This document shows positions 59,294-64,000 of a stretch of 64,000 bases of DNA, piece after piece. Both the position numbers and the translations under genes were made by a program. A model generated the notes under the pieces. That model made no database searches. It saw only the letters and a list, made by a program, of their open reading frames with translations, and was not told the DNA's origin. Position 1 is the stretch's first letter; every line of letters begins with the position of its first letter. Source of the DNA: Nyssa sinensis (Eukaryota; Streptophyta; Magnoliopsida; Cornales; Nyssaceae); NCBI GenBank assembly GCA_008638375.1, contig CM018031.1, forward strand, positions 60,442,688 to 60,506,687, given 5' to 3'.

Positions 59294-61730
59294 ATGGATT
59301 TTCTCTCTCATTCACTAGCAATTGTAGGGCTTCTAGCTTTGATAGTTTTGTACAAGTGCCGGAGAAATAGAGCAAACTTTAAGAAAAGTAAGAGCATTGG
59401 AGCTCCGAGTCCATCCGGGGAATGGCCTCTCATAGGTCACCTCCCTCTTCTTGGAGGTAAACTTCCTGTTGCCCGAACACTTGAAGCCATGGCCGAAAAA
59501 TATGGCCCAGTTTATTCGCTCCGGCTCGGCAGTCATCAAGCAGTCGTGGTGAGTAGTTGGGAGGCCGTAAAGGAGTGCTTCACTATCAATGACAAAATTT
59601 TTGCAACACGGCCAAGTTTGGCTGTGGGAAAATACCTTGGTTATGATCACGCAGTTTTTGCACTAGCTCCCTATGGACCATATTGGCGTGATGTTCGCAA
59701 GATGGTCACAATGGAGCTCTTCACCAGCCAGCGGCTCGAGAAGCTCAAGCATGTCCATTCCTCCGAACTAGACTCGTGCATGAAAGATCTGTATTTACTA
59801 TGCCTGAAAAATGGAGACCATCCAACCAAGGTGGCCATGAACAATTGGTTTGAGCACGTCACATTCAATATAAGCATCAGAATGCTAGTTGGAAAGCGGT
59901 TTTCTACTAGCACTTGTGGCGACAGAGACTCCAACACTGAGCGTTTCAAAGAAGCGATAAAGAGAGGGTTGTATCTTAGCGGGTTTTTTGTCCTGTCCGA
60001 TGCCATTCCATGGCTTGAATGGATGGACTTTGGACGCTATTTGAAAGCTATGAAGCAGACGGGCATGGAAATTGATTCAGTCATCGCAAATTGGCTAGAA
60101 GAGCATATTGAGAAGAGAAGGAAGGGGGATACAGGCGGCGAAGAGGACTTCATGGATGTAATGCTATCGACCCTTGCAGAGGGCACCATATTGTCGGGCC
60201 ACAGTCGTGAAACTATCATCAAGGCCACAACAATGGTACGCTTCTTGTTACATGGAATTTCCAATACTATATTAACTTCGAATTCCTACTTACCGAAATT
60301 AAAAAGATATTGATCTCATTTCATTTAAGTTTGACAATTAAAAAATCTTAATTTGATTTGTAAAGGGCACCAGACCGCTTGCGCCATGTGCGAGGCTTAA
60401 TTAGGGGATTAAGCGGTTAATTAGTTTTTGGATCGGGTAGTCCAAATTTTAGAAAGCCAAATAAAATGTGTATTAATATATTAAAAAAATCTCACTTTTC
60501 AATCGATGCGAAACATAAATATTGTGAGATACCATGTATTATAACAAAATAATGTAATAATAAAATATTTTTGATGCATGAAATAACTGTTCTGCATGAA
60601 ATAACTGTTCTGCTTGTTAACTCTAATGAATGGAAAAGTCTTTCTTTTCTTGGTAAATGAGATTTCATTCAAATCAAAAGGTTGGGAAAGTCTTTTTTAA
60701 TGTTGGTACATTTGAGATATGAAAAACCCAATTCTCAAAAGACATTTCCCAGAAGTAACATAATCATAAATTTACTTGCAACAAATTTTTCGGACCTGTA
60801 AATAACTTTGCATTGCCTATATTGTTTTCTTTTTCTCTTTAAAATTCAAAATTGTCAATTATAGGTAATGAGATTAATCTAGATATGTTTTTATAACTGA
60901 AAGAAAAAATTCATCAATAGGATTGAAAATTATACCCCCACTAAAAATATTTAACATCCCTAAAAAAAAAATGATGGAAATTGTTTCTCCTGTATCATAT
61001 CATCTTTTTTATCCTTTAATCTTCAAATCAATCAATTTTAAATAAAGTTTTTTTCTTGTCTTATAATGAGCATATTTTGTAGATTCTCATCTCGGCCGGT
61101 TCAGAAGCTACAGGTGAGACATTAATATGGGCTCTTTCTTTACTATTGAACAATCGCCATGTGTTAAAAAGAGCCCAAGAGGAGTTGGACGTCCATATAA
61201 GAAGAGAAAAATGGGTAGAAGAATCAGATATTCAGAATCTAACATACCTACAAGCCATTGTCAAAGAAACATTACGCTTATATCCACCAGGTCCCCTAGC
61301 AGGACCTCGACAGGCCCTAGAAGACTGTTACATTAATGGCTATTATGTTCCGAAAGGCACCTGTTTAATCGTTAACTTATTGAAGTTACATAAAGACAAA
61401 CGCGTGTGGACAGATCCGTATCAATTTCAGCCTGAAAGATTTCTTACAACTCATGCCAATGTTAATTTCAAGGGTCAACATTACGAGTACATTCCATTTA
61501 GCACCGGTAGAAGGATGTGCCCTGGTCTCACGTTTGGCTCACAAGTGGTTCACTTGACGCTTGCTCGAGTGCTTCAAGGGTTTGACATAACGACACCAAT
61601 GAATAAGCCGGTGGATATGAGAGAGGGTTCCGGCCTTGCAATGCCCAAAATAAGTCCACTTGAAGTCATTCTCACCCCACGTCTTCCTCCAGAACTTTAT
61701 CAAAACCTTGAAACACTTGCATCAATCTAG
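59294..61730 (+). CDS. Cytochrome P450, CYP82-type (intact, 529 aa, two exons)
   Basis: Exon 1 is 59,294-60,235 (314 codons). The intron is 60,236-61,082 (847 bp, GT-AG, phase 0) and exon 2 is 61,083-61,730 (215 codons and stop). Features in order: membrane anchor (about 5-20) with basic stop-transfer KCRRNR; WPLIGHLPLLGG (44-55); C-helix WRDVR (131-135); I-helix AGSEAT (319-324); K-helix ETLR (376-379); PERF (431-434); heme loop FSTGRRMCPG with Cys460. I chose the ATG at 59,294 because it puts the hydrophobic anchor at the N-terminus; an upstream in-frame extension begins with GTG and adds polar residues. It should be an ER monooxygenase of specialised metabolism; substrate unknown. The I-helix acid-alcohol pair (usually D-T) is E-A, as in its two broken sisters. 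Confidence 0.94.
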
Positions 61731-62559
61731 AGTTTGCATATTAGTCCCAAATGTGGGATCCAAGTTAATTTCCTGTAAGCATTTTTCAAAATAATGTCGA
61801 AGTACTAAGAATATTATTAAGGGAAGTGCTGTACCATGTAATCTCAAAATACCAAGTTAATGATCCTTAGCAGTTAATTAGACCTTTTTCTAATAATAAA
61901 AAAAAACCTTTGTATATTAAGAAAAATAAAATTAACATAAAAAACACTTTTAAAAACTTTAACTAAATGAAAAATTACTTTTTCAAAACAATTATGTAGA
62001 AATACTAATTTAAAAGTGAAATTATTTTATCCACCATATATAGGTGGGGCCGAGAAACTTATTTGTCTACAACCCACCTGGATGTGTACATACACTTTAA
62101 TGGAATTTTTTTTTTTTATCAATTTAGTGTTATTTTTAAATTTTTTTACTAGAATTGTTTATAACTTATTTATTGAATTAGAATTCTTTTGAAAAATCGT
62201 TTATTCAAAAAACCATTTTCACGTTGGAAGTGTCTTTTCAAATAGAATTATTTACCAATTATGTAAAATTCGTTCATTTTTCAAATACTTGTCCAATCAT
62301 ATAATCAATTTGATCAAAACTTTTAAAATTAAGAAAAATCTTGTCCTCACATGCTTCGCTTGACATATCAACCATAGTAACATGGAGATAATTCATCCCC
62401 AGACGCCACAACAATCTCAAAGAATTGACAAACCCCGGAGGCTCATACAGTTAGTTATATGTCAAACTTATTAATCAATTAGAATTGTTAGCCTTCTTTG
62501 AAAAAAAAAAAAAACACTTTTTAAAACAACTTCTCAAATGATAGATAATGTTAGAGAAT
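61731..62559. other. 3' flank of the intact P450
   Basis: To about 62,102 it matches the flank of the dead copy. About 62,260-62,470 matches 47,395-47,700. No further gene is recognised. Confidence 0.5.
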
Positions 62560-62735
62560 AAAGTTACATCCTCTCTAACAGCTTAAGCTTTTAGATGAGT
62601 TGGTAATTTAATATGGTATCAGAGCAGGTAGAAAATCTTGAGTTCAAACTTCATCGTGAGGCGTGTTAGAAAATATAATAATAAAATTACATCCTCTCTA
62701 ACAACTTAAGCTTTTAGATGAGTTGGTGATTTAAC
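62560..62735 (+). repeat. Doubled LTR-end/primer-site-like repeat
   Basis: TTACATCCTCTCTAACA.CTTAAGCTTTTAGATGAGTTGGT occurs twice, near 62,563 and 62,686. The first is followed by ATGGTATCAGAGCAGGTAG, which looks like an LTR end with a tRNA-Met primer site. This is a common plant interspersed repeat type; only short pieces remain. Confidence 0.5.
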
Positions 62736-64000
62736 AGATAATATTATATTAATCATAATTTAATGTAAAATAATATAAAAATGTCATGTCATACTTTGTT
62801 GTAAAAGAAACTTAGATAAAGATTGTGATGATCAAGTATCACTTACCACCAATAGGTTCATCTCATACCATAGTGACTAAATGGAGTGAAAATATTTCTC
62901 CTCTAGGTTTTTTTTCTGGTTAGACAGATTTTGAAGGTTTCTAAATGTATTAGTGTCATAATATTCAATGTTTTTAACATGCATTATCAAGGGCAGATAC
63001 ACTGTTGCCCTCAAAATTTTGCAAAAAGCGCGCACACACACACACATATATCTGCATATGTGATCTATTAAAATTATGACACGTATGTGGGTTGAAGAAA
63101 ATTTCTCTTACTAAATTTGAAACTAACTATTATCTTTTCAAAAATCTCATACTCTCACGTAGTCTTCTGCTAGAGATGTCTAGAGGTATGCTTCTGGAGC
63201 CATTTTTTGGAGAAATGTTTTTAAATAAAAATTTTAGTTTAAAAATTACATAAATTCAAAAAATAAGTAAAAAAATCCACGGCCATGGTTGTTGCCATGA
63301 TGACCAAAAAAAGTTTAGATTGCAACAAACTACCAAAACTTAAATACGATTAGTTATAGTGGCAAGCAGTTACTTAAAAGTGGTGGATTTAGACTATAAA
63401 ATTAGGGGAGGTAAAATATAAAAGTTAAAATTTAAAATGATATGTAAACATATGAAAAAAATTAATATATATATATACACACACACACGACTCTAGTTCC
63501 AGTGACTGCATACACTCATAGTATTTAGGATTTCTCTCCCTTCACACATCACTTGCTTCAAAAAAAACAACCGGTGGTTCATACCAATAGATTGAATACG
63601 CAAGGGCCAGTTCATATACTACTATTCTTTTTAATTTTGGCATTATTCCTATAAGATAGGAGTGATTATTTTCACAATTTAAATCTATAATCTTTTAATT
63701 ATAATGAAATATCTTTATTGTTGTTATTAACCTTATTCTTAAAAGATGAGTGGTAATTTTTACAACTCGATCTCGTGATTTTTAGATTTTAATGAAACAA
63801 CATCATTTTATTGTAAGTTACAGATTTTAAAATTTATTAAAATTTCATTTTGGTATATATAAGTTTAATATATTTATAGGATCAATATTCTATTCAAATA
63901 GTGTAAGTATGTATTTTTCATGCAGTAAATGTGAATTCAATTCTCCTCTCCTCATCTTTGTATTTAAAAAAAAAAAGTGTAAAATATTTGTTTTTGTGTG
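62736..64000. other. AT-rich intergenic DNA at the window end
   Basis: No gene is recognised. An (AC)n run lies at about 63,030-63,045 and another at 63,476-63,488. Confidence 0.45.

Larger units (their letters stand above)
57255..62102 (+). repeat. Segmental duplication, copy 2 (carries the intact P450)
   Basis: Colinear with 38,475-43,980. It begins exactly where the truncated relic ends and runs to TACATACACTTTAATG in the 3' flank. Specific to this copy: a 355 bp promoter insert (58,760-59,114) and a TATA-bearing stretch of about 25 bp after it. Confidence 0.85.

Overview
This window is plant nuclear DNA, most likely from a eudicot. It is AT-rich, has GT-AG introns, and is packed with plant-type transposons (a Ty3/gypsy chromovirus, copia-like and gag-only LTR elements, a LINE, hAT-type and foldback MITEs). 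Its only host gene families are a tandem CYP82-type cytochrome P450 cluster and one small EF-hand protein. No bacterial, organellar, tRNA, rRNA or CRISPR features were seen.

Layout: 1-5.9 kb is intergenic, with a copia-like LTR, a degenerate minisatellite and a hAT MITE. 5.9-9.5 kb is a broken CYP82 pseudogene (minus strand) split by a 2.6 kb non-autonomous LTR element. 9.5-15.7 kb is AT-rich intergenic DNA with a probable LTR remnant and a probable hAT MITE. 15,708-27,170 is a complete 11.46 kb Tekay/Del-like retrotransposon on the minus strand, with 3,400 bp LTRs, a 5 bp target duplication and an open 1,495-codon polyprotein; the LTRs are almost identical, so the insertion is very recent. 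28.1-28.4 kb is a small CYP82 exon-1 fragment. 31.4-33.1 kb is a 5'-truncated LINE. 33.4-35.3 kb is an intact CYP82-type P450 (minus, 520 aa). 38.5-44.0 and 57.3-62.1 kb are two copies of a recent segmental duplication, each with a plus-strand CYP82 gene. The first copy is dead (a hAT element in exon 1 plus a nonsense codon in exon 2); the second is intact (529 aa). A truncated third copy lies just upstream of the intact one and is fused to its upstream region at about 57,254. 48.7-55.3 kb is a MITE and LTR nest holding a KIC/PBP1-like EF-hand gene between two diverged terminal-inverted-repeat arms, a candidate gene capture.

Taken together this is a birth-and-death P450 locus: two apparently functional, differently oriented CYP82-type monooxygenases, and four relics broken by transposons, nonsense codons, frameshifts and unequal recombination. 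The substrate of the P450s cannot be read from sequence; CYP82 enzymes usually act in specialised metabolism (alkaloids, phenylpropanoids, homoterpenes). Coordinates of degenerate repeats were judged by eye and may be off by tens of bases.
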